Origin: Gammaproteobacteria bacterium
GTDB taxonomy: Bacteria; Pseudomonadota; Gammaproteobacteria; Magnimaribacterales; AG-339-G14
DNA length: 64,000 nucleotides
Direction: 5' to 3'
Assembly (NCBI GenBank): GCA_019652555.1
Contig: BPAJ01000001.1
Span: 186,001 to 250,000 of the forward strand
Made by a program: the position numbers and the translations under genes. Every line of letters starts with the position of its first letter. Positions within the stretch are counted from its first letter, which is position 1. The notes under the pieces were generated by a model, which was not told the DNA's origin, made no database searches, and worked only from the letters and a program-made list of their open reading frames with translations. Positions 26,965 to 35,334 of the stretch are shown here, piece after piece.

Positions 26965-27678
26965 ATGGAAAAAAAAGAATTACTTACAAAAGGGAAGGCT
27001 AAAGAGCTTTATAAAACAGATGATGAATCTAAGCTTGTCATGGACTTTACTGATGATACATCTGCGTTTGATGGAAAAAAAATAGAACAATTAGCTGGAA
27101 AGGGTACTGTCAATAATAGATTCAATAACTTTATTATGAATCATTTAGATTCCAAAGGCGTTGCTTGCCATCTTCTGGAAGAACTAAATGATCACGAAAG
27201 TTTAGTTTTATCTTTGGATATGTTTCCAATTGAATGTGTAGTGAGGAACTATGCTGCAGGAAGTATTTGTAAGCGTCTTGGTCTTGAGGAGGGGATGAAA
27301 TTTGAAAATCCTATTTTTGAATTCTTTTACAAAGATGATGACTTAGGCGATCCAATGATAAATGATAATCACATTATATCATTTGGCTGGGCAGAAGCTG
27401 ATGATATAGAAGTTCTAAAAAAACTCACTTTAGAAATTAACGATCATTTAGTAGATTTATTCCTTAAAGCGGACTTAATTCTTGTTGATTTCAAATTAGA
27501 GTTTGGAAAAAACTCAGGAAAAATATATCTTGGGGATGAATTTACTCCAGATGGTTGTAGAGTTTGGGACAAGGAAACAAAAAAGAAGCTAGATAAAGAC
27601 AGATTTAGATTGGGTCTTGGAGACGTGGTTGAATCTTACCAAGAAATTGCACACAGACTTGGTGTAAATTTAACTTAA
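26965..27678 (+). CDS. purC: Phosphoribosylaminoimidazole-succinocarboxamide synthase
   Basis: SAICAR synthase of purine synthesis. Recognised by KGKAKELYKTDD, DDTSAFDGKK, VRNYAAGSICKRLG and the C-terminal LGDEFTPDGCRVWD. 237 aa, typical. It follows bamC with a three-base gap, and its stop overlaps the convergent korB gene by nine bases. Confidence 0.97.
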   Translation: MEKKELLTKGKAKELYKTDDESKLVMDFTDDTSAFDGKKIEQLAGKGTVNNRFNNFIMNHLDSKGVACHLLEELNDHESLVLSLDMFPIECVVRNYAAGSICKRLGLEEGMKFENPIFEFFYKDDDLGDPMINDNHIISFGWAEADDIEVLKKLTLEINDHLVDLFLKADLILVDFKLEFGKNSGKIYLGDEFTPDGCRVWDKETKKKLDKDRFRLGLGDVVESYQEIAHRLGVNLT

Positions 27679-28722
27679 ACCTTTATTAATTTCTTCCAAT
27701 ATCTCGCTGCCAGGACAAAGTTCGTCTTGTTCCAGAGTGTTAAGAGGTTTATCAGGCAAGTCCATTATTTCAGTTAAAGGCTTGCATTTATTGTCTACAT
27801 AAAGCAATCCGGTGATAATTTTTCCTTCTTTATTTTTTTCCCTAATTAACTCCAAAGATTTCCCAGCATCCGTGGGATCAAAATTATGATCTGTTTTTTC
27901 TAATGAAAGTCTTGAACCATCATGAAGCTTTACTTCTACACTCGAACCATCATCATAATTAGTCTTAATTTCCTCTCCAAGGGGAACAAAATCTGTTTTG
28001 CCCATAGCTTCATTGTGATTTCGAATGTAATCGTAACTTTTAGTTGAAGAATCATGATTATTGAAGGTCACACAAGGACTAATAATATCTAAGAGCGCAA
28101 AACCTTTATGTTGAATTGCACCCATAATTAAAGGAACCAACTGATCTCTATCTCCTGAAAAGCTTCTAGCTACATATGATGCTCCCATCTGAATTGCCAT
28201 TGAAGTAAGATCAATTGGCGGGAATAAATTATCTTCTCCATATTTATTTTTAGATTCAAGGTCATTTGTTGCGGAAAATTGTCCTTTTGTTAAACCATAT
28301 GTTCCATTATTTTCAACGAAATACACCATGTTCACTTGCCTTCTTATTGCATGAATAAATTGACCTATACCAATTGAAGCACTATCTCCATCTCCCGATA
28401 CTCCCAAATAAAGGAGATCTTCATTAGCGCAATTTGCTCCTGTTGCTATAGAAGGCATCCTTCCATGAACAGAATTAAATCCATGAGAGGCATTTAAAAA
28501 GTATGCAGGAGCTTTTGAAGAACAACCAATTCCAGACAATTTAGCTACTTTGTATGCTTCTATATTTAACCTAAAACAGGCTTCAATGATGCAAGCGCTT
28601 ATTGAATCATGGCCACATCCTGCACATAGCGTAGAAACGCCACCTTCATAATCTCTTCTAGTGAGACCTAACTTATTTTTTTCTAAATTGGGGTGTTTAT
28701 TTATTGGTTTAAAGTAACTCAT
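27670..28722 (-). CDS. korB: 2-oxoacid:ferredoxin oxidoreductase beta subunit (KorB-like)
   Basis: Thiamine-diphosphate subunit of a CoA-dependent 2-oxoacid oxidoreductase. The TPP/Mg site is LGVSGDGDSASIGIG followed by FVENNGTYGLTKGQ. Cluster cysteines lie in CAGCGH and GIGCSS, and a later one in SPCVTFNNHD. 350 aa, similar to the beta subunit of 2-oxoglutarate:ferredoxin oxidoreductases such as mycobacterial KorB. Overlaps korA by ATGA. Substrate preference (oxoglutarate or pyruvate) is not provable from sequence; context favours oxoglutarate because sucAB is missing beside sucCD. Confidence 0.85.
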   Translation of the reverse strand: MSYFKPINKHPNLEKNKLGLTRRDYEGGVSTLCAGCGHDSISACIIEACFRLNIEAYKVAKLSGIGCSSKAPAYFLNASHGFNSVHGRMPSIATGANCANEDLLYLGVSGDGDSASIGIGQFIHAIRRQVNMVYFVENNGTYGLTKGQFSATNDLESKNKYGEDNLFPPIDLTSMAIQMGASYVARSFSGDRDQLVPLIMGAIQHKGFALLDIISPCVTFNNHDSSTKSYDYIRNHNEAMGKTDFVPLGEEIKTNYDDGSSVEVKLHDGSRLSLEKTDHNFDPTDAGKSLELIREKNKEGKIITGLLYVDNKCKPLTEIMDLPDKPLNTLEQDELCPGSEILEEINKGLS

Positions 28723-30551
28723 GTGATTAATGCCTGTTGTGATTCTCTTTCATATATTTTCTTAGCAATAAATTTTGCCTGAATTGGATCCCCGTTGAAC
28801 CACACTAGTGATCTAAGTTTTTCTGCTGAAATTCCTCCTTCAGCCATTATTAAGGTTCTCATTTGACTATCCCTGTTTTGTTCAATCACATAGATAAGGT
28901 CATGATTTTCGATAAATTCCCATACATCTAAATTAAAAGGGAAAGATCTAATTCTCATTAGATCTACCTCAATGTTATTTTCATTGAGAATATCTTTAGC
29001 CTCATACATTGCTGCAGATGTACTTCCATAAAAAATTACTCCAGAGCTTCCTTGTTTTTCAGAAAGATTAATAATTGGATCGGGAACTAATTCAGACGCA
29101 GTCCTAAACTTTTTAACCAATCTTGTTAAAGTTTGCTCGTTGATATCTCCATTTTCGGTATACCTAGCATATTCATCATGAGATGTTCCTCTTGTAAAGA
29201 ATGCTCCCTTCTCAGGGTGGGTTCCAGGATAGGTTCTATAGCAAATACCATCGTCATCAACATCTAAATATCTCCCAAAATTATCCATCTTGTCTAAATC
29301 TTCAGCCTTAAGAACTTTTCCTCTGTCATATTTCTGTTCATCATCCCACTCAAATTTATCTGTAACCCAATCATTCATTCCAATATCTAAATCACTAATT
29401 ACAAATACAGGAGTTTGTAATCTTTCTGCTAAATTAAAAGCTTCAGCAGAAAATTCAAAACACTCCTGAGGATCTTCTGGAAATAAAAGCACATGTTTAG
29501 TGTCACCATGTGAAGCATAAGCACAAGAAAGGATATCGGATTGTTGAGTTCTGGTTGGCATTCCAGTTGAAGGTCCACCTCTTTGAATATTGAAAATAAC
29601 AAGAGGTACTTCTGCAAAATAAGCTAAACCTAAAAATTCACTCATTAAGGAAATGCCAGGGCCGCTTGTTGCAGTGAAGCCTCTTGCGCCATTCCAATTT
29701 GCACCTATGGCCATTCCAACTGCAGCTAATTCATCTTCTGCTTGAACACTTATATAATTATTTTTACCTGTCTGAGGATCAACCCTATATTTTGAAGCGT
29801 ATTTTTCAAAGCCTTCAGCAACAGAGGTTGATGGCGTAATTGGATACCAAGAGCAAAATGTAGCTCCTCCATAGACCGCTCCCAATCCACATGCGTCATT
29901 TCCGGAAACAAGTATTTTATCCTTTAGTTTGTCCTCCCTTTTAACGTTAATTCCTAGCGGATAAGGTAAATTCTTTAAAACGTAATCTCTTCCAATATTT
30001 AAGGCTTTTATATTTGGTTCGATCAGTGCAGGCTTGCTTACAAACTGTTCTGAAATTAATTTCTCAAGAACTTCATATTCAATTTCCAAAAGAGGCGATA
30101 ATGCTCCTACATAGGCAATATTTTTAAATAATGCCCTTTGTTTAGCGTTAGTAAAGGAATCTACACAAAGTTGCGTTAAAGGTATTTCGATAACAGTGAT
30201 GTCATCCCTATTAAAATTTCTTTTCCAAGTAGAATCATATAAAAGGTAACCACCTTCTGAAATTTCCTCAACGTCTTGAGAATAAGTTTGGGGATTCATA
30301 GCAACAGCAATATCTACACCGCCTCTACTTCCTAAGTATCCTTTATTATTTACTCTGACTTCAAACCAAGTAGGCAAACCTTGGATATTTGAAGGAAAAA
30401 TATTTTTTGGACTAATAGGTATGCCCATCCTAAAGATAGATTTAGCAAACATTTGGTTAGCACTTGCAGAACCTGTTCCATTTACATTTGCAAATTTAAT
30501 GACAAAGTCATTAAGCGAATTAATCGGATCTACTTTTACAGGATTTTCCAC
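28719..30551 (-). CDS. korA: 2-oxoacid:ferredoxin oxidoreductase gamma-alpha fusion subunit (KorA-like)
   Basis: 610 aa with an N-terminal gamma domain (about residues 10-190: GTGSASANQMFAKS, FPSNIQGLPTWFEVRV, GSRGGVDIAVAMNP) fused to the alpha domain (about 210-600), which carries the YPITPSTSVAEGF substrate/CoA motif and AEDELAAVGMAIGA. This gamma-alpha order is that of KorA in aerobic bacteria such as mycobacteria. Partner of korB, with which it overlaps; its own start overlaps the upstream flavoprotein gene by one base. Predicted to oxidise a 2-oxoacid to acyl-CoA and reduce ferredoxin. Confidence 0.85.
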   Translation of the reverse strand: MENPVKVDPINSLNDFVIKFANVNGTGSASANQMFAKSIFRMGIPISPKNIFPSNIQGLPTWFEVRVNNKGYLGSRGGVDIAVAMNPQTYSQDVEEISEGGYLLYDSTWKRNFNRDDITVIEIPLTQLCVDSFTNAKQRALFKNIAYVGALSPLLEIEYEVLEKLISEQFVSKPALIEPNIKALNIGRDYVLKNLPYPLGINVKREDKLKDKILVSGNDACGLGAVYGGATFCSWYPITPSTSVAEGFEKYASKYRVDPQTGKNNYISVQAEDELAAVGMAIGANWNGARGFTATSGPGISLMSEFLGLAYFAEVPLVIFNIQRGGPSTGMPTRTQQSDILSCAYASHGDTKHVLLFPEDPQECFEFSAEAFNLAERLQTPVFVISDLDIGMNDWVTDKFEWDDEQKYDRGKVLKAEDLDKMDNFGRYLDVDDDGICYRTYPGTHPEKGAFFTRGTSHDEYARYTENGDINEQTLTRLVKKFRTASELVPDPIINLSEKQGSSGVIFYGSTSAAMYEAKDILNENNIEVDLMRIRSFPFNLDVWEFIENHDLIYVIEQNRDSQMRTLIMAEGGISAEKLRSLVWFNGDPIQAKFIAKKIYERESQQALIT

Positions 30552-32581
30552 TAAGCAACTTCCTTGGCTTTAACTCTACCTTTGTTCAAGTTATGCGCTT
30601 CAATATAATTATTTTTTTGAATGTCCCAGGCTCCAGTCGGACACCTTTCTGCACAAAGTCCACAATGAACGCACATGTCCTCATCTTTGATCATGACTCT
30701 TCCAGTGGCTAGTTTTCCTGAAACATAAAGATCTTGATCTAAATTCAAAGCCGGCACTCTAAGTTTTTCCCTAACCTTTTCTTCAGTATCATTTGTAGTA
30801 AATGTAATACAGTCTGTTGGACATATATCAACACAAGCATCACACTCTATACAAAGCTTCTCTTGAAAAACTGTCTGCATATCGCAATTCAGACACCTCT
30901 GTGCCTCATCGAGTGCGAGTTTCTCATCAAAGCCTAACTCAACTTCCATTTTAAGATCATTAAGTGCTTGTTTTAAATCTGCATGAGGAACTTCCAAACG
31001 AGCTTCTTGTGAAACGTCGTTATCATACGACCATTCATGAATTCCCATTTTTTGACTTACTAAATTTGTAAGAGGTGGAGGCCTATCGAATAAATCAACT
31101 TCACTACAAAAATTATCTATGGAAATTGCAGCTTGATGGCCGTGCGCTACAGCCCATATGATATTTTCAGGACCCCAGGCAGCATCACCACCAAAAAAGA
31201 CTTTTGGATGAGAAGACTGCATTGTAGTTTTATCAACAACAGGACAATCCCATTCATTAAAATCAATTCCGATATTTTTTTCTATCCATGGAAAAGCATT
31301 ATCTTGACCAATTGCCAAAAGAACGTCGTCGCACTCAATAATTATTTCTTCGCCAGTAGGAATCAGCTTTCTTTTGCCATCGGTATATTGAGCTTCCATT
31401 TTTTCAAATTTCATTCCCTTAAGCTTGCCTTCATCATCTAGTAAAAATTCTTTTGGAGAAGTGTTATCTAGAATAGGAATTCCCTCATCAATAGCTTCTT
31501 CTAACTCCCAATCAGATGCTTTCATGTCTGATTTTGGACTTCTAACAGTCACCTTAACGTCATCTGCTCCTAATCTAATGGCTGTTCTACAACAATCCAT
31601 AGCAGTATTTCCACCACCAATGACAATTACTTTCTTACCTATTGATTTGGTATGTTCGAAAGCAATACTAGTTAACCAATCGATTCCAATATGAATATTT
31701 TCACTAGCTTCTTTTCTGCCAGGTATTTCAAGATCTTTACCCTTAGGAGCTCCTGTGCCAACGAATACAGCATCAAAAGAATCAATGACTTTTTCCAGGC
31801 TATCGATGTAAGAATTAGTTTTAAGTTCAGCTCCCATTTTTATTATTCTATAAACCTCTTCGTCTAATACTTCTGCAGGAAGCCTAAATGACGGAATATT
31901 AGTTCTCATTAATCCACCAGGTTTATTATCTTTCTCAAAAATAGTAACTTCATATCCGAGGGGTAATAAGTCTCTGGCCACTGTCAAGGAAGCAGGACCT
32001 GCACCAATAAGGCCAATTTTTTTACCATTTTTAACTTTTGGAATATCAGGGAGATAAGGATCAATGTCATTCTTATAATCATAAGTGACCCTCTTTAATC
32101 TACAGATAGCTACTGGCTTATCGTGAGTTCTCCCTCTACGACATGCAGGTTCACATGGCCTATCACATGTTCTTCCAAGTATTCCTGGAAATACGTTAGA
32201 TTCCCAGTTAAGCATGTAAGCATCATCGTATTTTTTTTGAGCAATCAGACGAATATATTCAGGAACATTGGTGTGAGCAGGACATGCATATTGGCAATCA
32301 ACTACCTTATGAAAATATTGCGGATCAGAAATATCAGTTTTTTGCATGTGCTCAGTTCCTCGAAGCACGATGCCTTTATCATCTGCATTAACTTTCCTTA
32401 TTTGAAATTCAGTTTTGAATTCTTCAATAATTTTATCTCTAATAGGTATGGCCTTATCTAAATCTTTCTCACCAGTAGTTCTTCTTAGATCATAGCCTAA
32501 TTCACTTCTTAGAGACAAAGGTACAGCAAGTTTCACCCACCATACATTGTTTCTTTTAAATAAATATTTTTTATCAGACAT
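30551..32581 (-). CDS. GltD-like FAD/NAD(P) and Fe-S oxidoreductase with an integrase-like N-terminal domain
   Basis: 676 aa. The core is a glutamate-synthase small-subunit-type flavoprotein: Fe-S helical domain (C96-C147, with CQYACP and CDRPCEPACRRG), FAD site (IGLIGAGPASLTVARDLL, about 189-206), NAD(P) site (VIVIGGGNTAMDCCRTAI, about 315-335) and a C-terminal 2x[4Fe-4S] domain (CIECDACVDICP, CVHCGLCAERCP). It may pass electrons between KorAB ferredoxin and NAD(P). Residues 1-60 (KYLFKRNNVWWVKLAVP, LRRTTGEKDLDKA) look like the DUF6538 N-terminal domain of tyrosine recombinases, which is unexpected here. A later start at M79 would remove it. First gene of the kor operon. Confidence 0.82.
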   Translation of the reverse strand: MSDKKYLFKRNNVWWVKLAVPLSLRSELGYDLRRTTGEKDLDKAIPIRDKIIEEFKTEFQIRKVNADDKGIVLRGTEHMQKTDISDPQYFHKVVDCQYACPAHTNVPEYIRLIAQKKYDDAYMLNWESNVFPGILGRTCDRPCEPACRRGRTHDKPVAICRLKRVTYDYKNDIDPYLPDIPKVKNGKKIGLIGAGPASLTVARDLLPLGYEVTIFEKDNKPGGLMRTNIPSFRLPAEVLDEEVYRIIKMGAELKTNSYIDSLEKVIDSFDAVFVGTGAPKGKDLEIPGRKEASENIHIGIDWLTSIAFEHTKSIGKKVIVIGGGNTAMDCCRTAIRLGADDVKVTVRSPKSDMKASDWELEEAIDEGIPILDNTSPKEFLLDDEGKLKGMKFEKMEAQYTDGKRKLIPTGEEIIIECDDVLLAIGQDNAFPWIEKNIGIDFNEWDCPVVDKTTMQSSHPKVFFGGDAAWGPENIIWAVAHGHQAAISIDNFCSEVDLFDRPPPLTNLVSQKMGIHEWSYDNDVSQEARLEVPHADLKQALNDLKMEVELGFDEKLALDEAQRCLNCDMQTVFQEKLCIECDACVDICPTDCITFTTNDTEEKVREKLRVPALNLDQDLYVSGKLATGRVMIKDEDMCVHCGLCAERCPTGAWDIQKNNYIEAHNLNKGRVKAKEVA

Positions 32582-32587
32582 TTAAAG

Positions 32588-32705
32588 TGTACCTTATCTT
32601 CATCTCACAGCGCTATAAATAAAGAATTATAGTATTTTTAATTAAAAGGTACAATACTAAGTAATATGTTTATGAAATGTTAGCTTTTAATTAAATGTAC
32701 CTTTT
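32588..32705. promoter_or_regulatory. Triple AAGGTACA box in the kor/isc divergent spacer (candidate operators)
   Basis: Within the largest spacer of the window, the octamer AAGGTACA occurs at 32646-32653 and in inverse orientation (TGTACCTT) at 32588-32595 and 32696-32703. The second and third copies form an exact 10-base inverted repeat (AAAAGGTACA, 32644-32653, and TGTACCTTTT, 32696-32705). A related GGTACC is at 32723-32728. One copy covers the kor -35, one lies in the kor leader and one lies near the presumed isc promoter. A shared regulator is suggested; none is encoded nearby. Confidence 0.5.
32626..32654 (-). promoter_or_regulatory. Candidate promoter of the kor operon
   Basis: On the minus strand a perfect TATAAT (plus-strand 32626-32631) lies 17 bases downstream of TTGTAC (plus-strand 32649-32654). 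Expected transcription start is about 35-40 bases before the ATG of the GltD-like gene. The -35 overlaps one copy of the AAGGTACA box, so a protein bound there should affect this promoter. Confidence 0.6.
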
Positions 32706-32750
32706 TAGATTATTGTTTTCGTGGTACCATTCACGCGAAAATTTGATGAA

Positions 32751-33956
32751 ATGAATACTTATTATTTTGATTATGCTTCTACTACTCCAGTTGATTCATT
32801 GGTGGTAGATAAAATGAAAGAATGTTTATCAGTCGACGGAGCCTTTGGTAACTCTGGATCTAGATCACATGTTTTTGGCTGGAAAGCTGAAGAATTGGTT
32901 GAGGAGGCTCGAGTAAATGTTGCTAACTTAATTAACTGTGATCCCAGAGAAATAATTTGGACTTCTGGAGCTACTGAATCAGATAACTTAGCAATCAAAG
33001 GTGCAGCATATTTTTACTCTGATAAAGGCAAACACATTATTACTTCTAAAATTGAACACAAAGCCGTTTTAGATGTATGTAGACAACTTGAAAGCGAATC
33101 TTATGAAGTTACTTATTTAGAGCCAAACAATGACGGAATTATTACGCCTGAGTCTGTTGAGGCGGCCCTAAGAGAGGATACCGTTTTAGTTTCTTTGATG
33201 CACATCAATAATGAAATAGGCGTTATAAACGACATTGAGGCCATAGGAAAAATTGTAAAACAAAATGGGAGTATTTTTCACGTTGATGCAGCTCAAAGCG
33301 CAGGGAAGATTCCAATTGATATTGAGAATTTAGAAGTTGATTTAATGTCATTTTCTGCTCATAAAATATATGGTCCTAAGGGGATTGGAGCGTTATACAT
33401 CAGAAGGAAGCCTAGGGTACGTCTGCAACCTTTATTCCATGGTGGGGGCCAAGAAAGAGGTATTAGGGCAGGAACTCTCCCAACTCATCAGATTGTTGGA
33501 ATGGGCGAAGCTTTTAAGCTTGCCAAAGAAAAAATGTCAGAAGATTTTAAAAATCTTTCTAAATACAGAGATATTTTATGGAACGGATTAAAAGACATGG
33601 AAGAAGTTTATATAAATGGAGCGATTGATAATACATTTCCAGGAATTTTTAATATGTCATTTAACTTTGTTGAAGGCGAGTCTCTAATAATGGCATTAAA
33701 AAATATTGCAGTTTCATCTGGCTCTGCCTGTACTTCTGCTAGTCTTGAACCTTCTTATGTTTTAAGAGCCTTAGGAAGAAAAGATGAACTTGCTCATAGC
33801 TCGATACGATTCTCTTTTGGAAGGTTCACAAAGGAACAAGAGGTCAAAGAGACTGTAGAGCTTGTGAAAGATTCTGTTAACAAACTTAGAGAAATCTCTC
33901 CGCTATGGGAAATGTATCAAGATGGCGTAGATTTAGATAAAATAGAGTGGGCATAA
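32751..33956 (+). CDS. iscS: Cysteine desulfurase IscS
   Basis: PLP enzyme that supplies sulfur for Fe-S clusters and tRNA thiolation. The N-terminal [11 protein letters not shown], the PLP lysine in [12 protein letters not shown], the catalytic Cys loop [21 protein letters not shown] and the C-terminal [19 protein letters not shown] match IscS rather than NifS or SufS. I chose the ATG at 32751 (401 aa, E. coli 404) instead of the GTG at 32721, which adds residues not seen in the family. First gene of a reduced isc operon with no iscR in front. Confidence 0.95.
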   Translation: MNTYYFDYASTTPVDSLVVDKMKECLSVDGAFGNSGSRSHVFGWKAEELVEEARVNVANLINCDPREIIWTSGATESDNLAIKGAAYFYSDKGKHIITSKIEHKAVLDVCRQLESESYEVTYLEPNNDGIITPESVEAALREDTVLVSLMHINNEIGVINDIEAIGKIVKQNGSIFHVDAAQSAGKIPIDIENLEVDLMSFSAHKIYGPKGIGALYIRRKPRVRLQPLFHGGGQERGIRAGTLPTHQIVGMGEAFKLAKEKMSEDFKNLSKYRDILWNGLKDMEEVYINGAIDNTFPGIFNMSFNFVEGESLIMALKNIAVSSGSACTSASLEPSYVLRALGRKDELAHSSIRFSFGRFTKEQEVKETVELVKDSVNKLREISPLWEMYQDGVDLDKIEWA

Positions 33957-33983
33957 TTTGAAAATTTTAACTGCGAGGAACTA

Positions 33984-34406
33984 ATGGCTTATTCACAGAA
34001 AGTAGTAGATAAATTCGAACAAACACTAAAAAACCCCAAAGAAGCAAGTGTGGGAAGATGGAAGCCTGGAGACAAAGACTTTCACAGAGTTGGTACAGGC
34101 ATAGTTGGCGCTCCTGCTTGTGGAGACGTGATGAAGCTTCAAATTAAATGTGAAAACATAGATGGTACTAATAAAATTGTTGATGCCAAGTTCAAGACTT
34201 ATGGTTGTGGTTCAGCGATTGCCTCAAGCGGAGAGCTTATTGATATGCTTAAAGGAAAAACTCTAGAAGAGGCTCAAAACATCTCAAATCAAGAAATCGT
34301 GGATATTCTTGAATTACCCGCTATAAAAATTCATTGTAGTGTCCTTGCTGAAGAAGCTATCCATAGGGCGATAGATGACTTCAAAAGCAGAAGAAATAAT
34401 GACTAA
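33984..34406 (+). CDS. iscU: Fe-S cluster scaffold IscU
   Basis: Assembly scaffold with conserved cluster ligands C46 (VGAPACGD, D48), C75 (YGCGSAIASS) and C118 (IHCSVLAEEA). The HscA-recognition motif, LPPVK in E. coli, is LPAIK here (residues 111-115). The N-terminus is about 11 residues longer than usual before VGTGIVGAPACG. 140 aa. Its stop overlaps the start of the fdx-iscA fusion by one base. Confidence 0.95.
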   Translation: MAYSQKVVDKFEQTLKNPKEASVGRWKPGDKDFHRVGTGIVGAPACGDVMKLQIKCENIDGTNKIVDAKFKTYGCGSAIASSGELIDMLKGKTLEEAQNISNQEIVDILELPAIKIHCSVLAEEAIHRAIDDFKSRRNND

Positions 34407-35134
34407 TGCCAAAAATCAAAGTATTGCCGCATGCTGAAATATGTCCTCAAGGCGCAGAATTTGAAGCAGAGTCAGGTATCTCTGTTTGTGAAAATCTTCT
34501 TAATCAAGATATAGATCTAGAACATGCTTGTGAACTCTCATGCGCTTGTACTACTTGTCATGTTGTCTTTACAGAAGGTTTTAATTCCTTAAATGATTCT
34601 TCAGATGATGAGGAGGATCTATTAGATAAAGCCTGGGGTTTGGAGCCAAGATCAAGATTAAGTTGTCAGACAATAGTAGAAGACACTGATTTGGAAATTC
34701 AAATTCCTAAATACACAATAAATATGGTTTCTGAAAATCACCCAAAGTCTACTAAGACCTCAACTAAAGAAATTTCTTCAAAAGATTTTGATATTTCTAA
34801 TACTGCTGCCAATCATTTAACTGAAATGATCAAAGCAAATAATTCATATGGCGTTCGAATATCTTTAAAAGATTCGGGCTGCTCAGGCTTTGCGTATCAA
34901 CTTGATTTAATTGATGAAAAAGACAAAAACGATCTCGCCGGTCTAGTAAATGGAGTAAATTTATTTATTCACGATAAAAGTTTTGTATTTCTTAAAGGTA
35001 CTAAACTTGATTTCGTTAAAAAAAACTTAAACCAAGAACTGGTTTTTTTGAATCCAAACGTTTCAGCTGAATGCGGTTGCGGTGAAAGTTTTAATTTTGA
35101 CAACGAGCTTGTAAAAGATTTATCTAACAACTAA
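34406..35134 (+). CDS. Fusion of [2Fe-2S] ferredoxin Fdx and A-type carrier IscA
   Basis: One uninterrupted 242-aa frame holds two ISC proteins. Residues 1-110 are an Isc-type Fdx: MPKIKVLPH, HACELSCACTTCH with ligands C42, C48 and C51, then C87 in SRLSCQ, ending YTINMVSE where E. coli Fdx ends. A Ser/Thr/Lys linker spans 111-125. Residues 126-232 are IscA/ErpA-like, with C159 (DSGCSGF) and C223/C225 (ECGCGES), the same 64-residue spacing as E. coli IscA. The order is Fdx then IscA, the reverse of the usual operon, so it is not a simple read-through of neighbours. Confidence 0.92.
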   Translation: MPKIKVLPHAEICPQGAEFEAESGISVCENLLNQDIDLEHACELSCACTTCHVVFTEGFNSLNDSSDDEEDLLDKAWGLEPRSRLSCQTIVEDTDLEIQIPKYTINMVSENHPKSTKTSTKEISSKDFDISNTAANHLTEMIKANNSYGVRISLKDSGCSGFAYQLDLIDEKDKNDLAGLVNGVNLFIHDKSFVFLKGTKLDFVKKNLNQELVFLNPNVSAECGCGESFNFDNELVKDLSNN

Positions 35135-35139
35135 ATACA

Positions 35140-35334
35140 ATGGATTGGTCAGATACCTATGACATCGTAGATAGTCTCTGTGAAAAATATCCAAATGAAG
35201 AGCCTGAAAAGTTGCTTTTTTTGGATCTAATGAATATGGTTACGTCTCTTGAAGGGTTTGAAGGAAAGAAAGAGAACTGTAACGAAAGAATTTTGGAAGC
35301 CATTCAGGCTATCTGGATAGAGGAGAAAGATTAA
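35140..35334 (+). CDS. iscX: Fe-S assembly adaptor IscX
   Basis: 64-aa acidic protein (E. coli IscX 66 aa) with MDWSDTYDIVDSLCEKYP, LFLDLMNMVTSLEGFEG and a terminal ERILEAIQAIWIEEKD. It binds IscS and modulates cluster assembly and iron supply. Normally the last gene of the isc operon after fdx, as here. Its stop overlaps the ndk start. Confidence 0.93.
   Translation: MDWSDTYDIVDSLCEKYPNEEPEKLLFLDLMNMVTSLEGFEGKKENCNERILEAIQAIWIEEKD

Noticed and set aside
27670-27678. Possible frameshift or misassembly where purC and korB overlap
   Set aside because: Both C-termini are complete and normal; short convergent overlaps are common in this window (recA/proS, HIT/bepA).
32390-32581. Remnant of an integrase or mobile element at the start of the GltD-like gene
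   Set aside because: No catalytic recombinase domain, direct repeats, att-like duplication or tRNA end is nearby, so a mobile element is not supported; only the domain resemblance is reported.
32630-32659. Inverted repeat TAGTATT-N16-AATACTA in the kor/isc spacer as an operator
   Set aside because: It overlaps the -10 and -35 of the kor promoter and is AT-rich; chance or promoter constraint explains it as well as a regulator. The AAGGTACA boxes are the better candidate.
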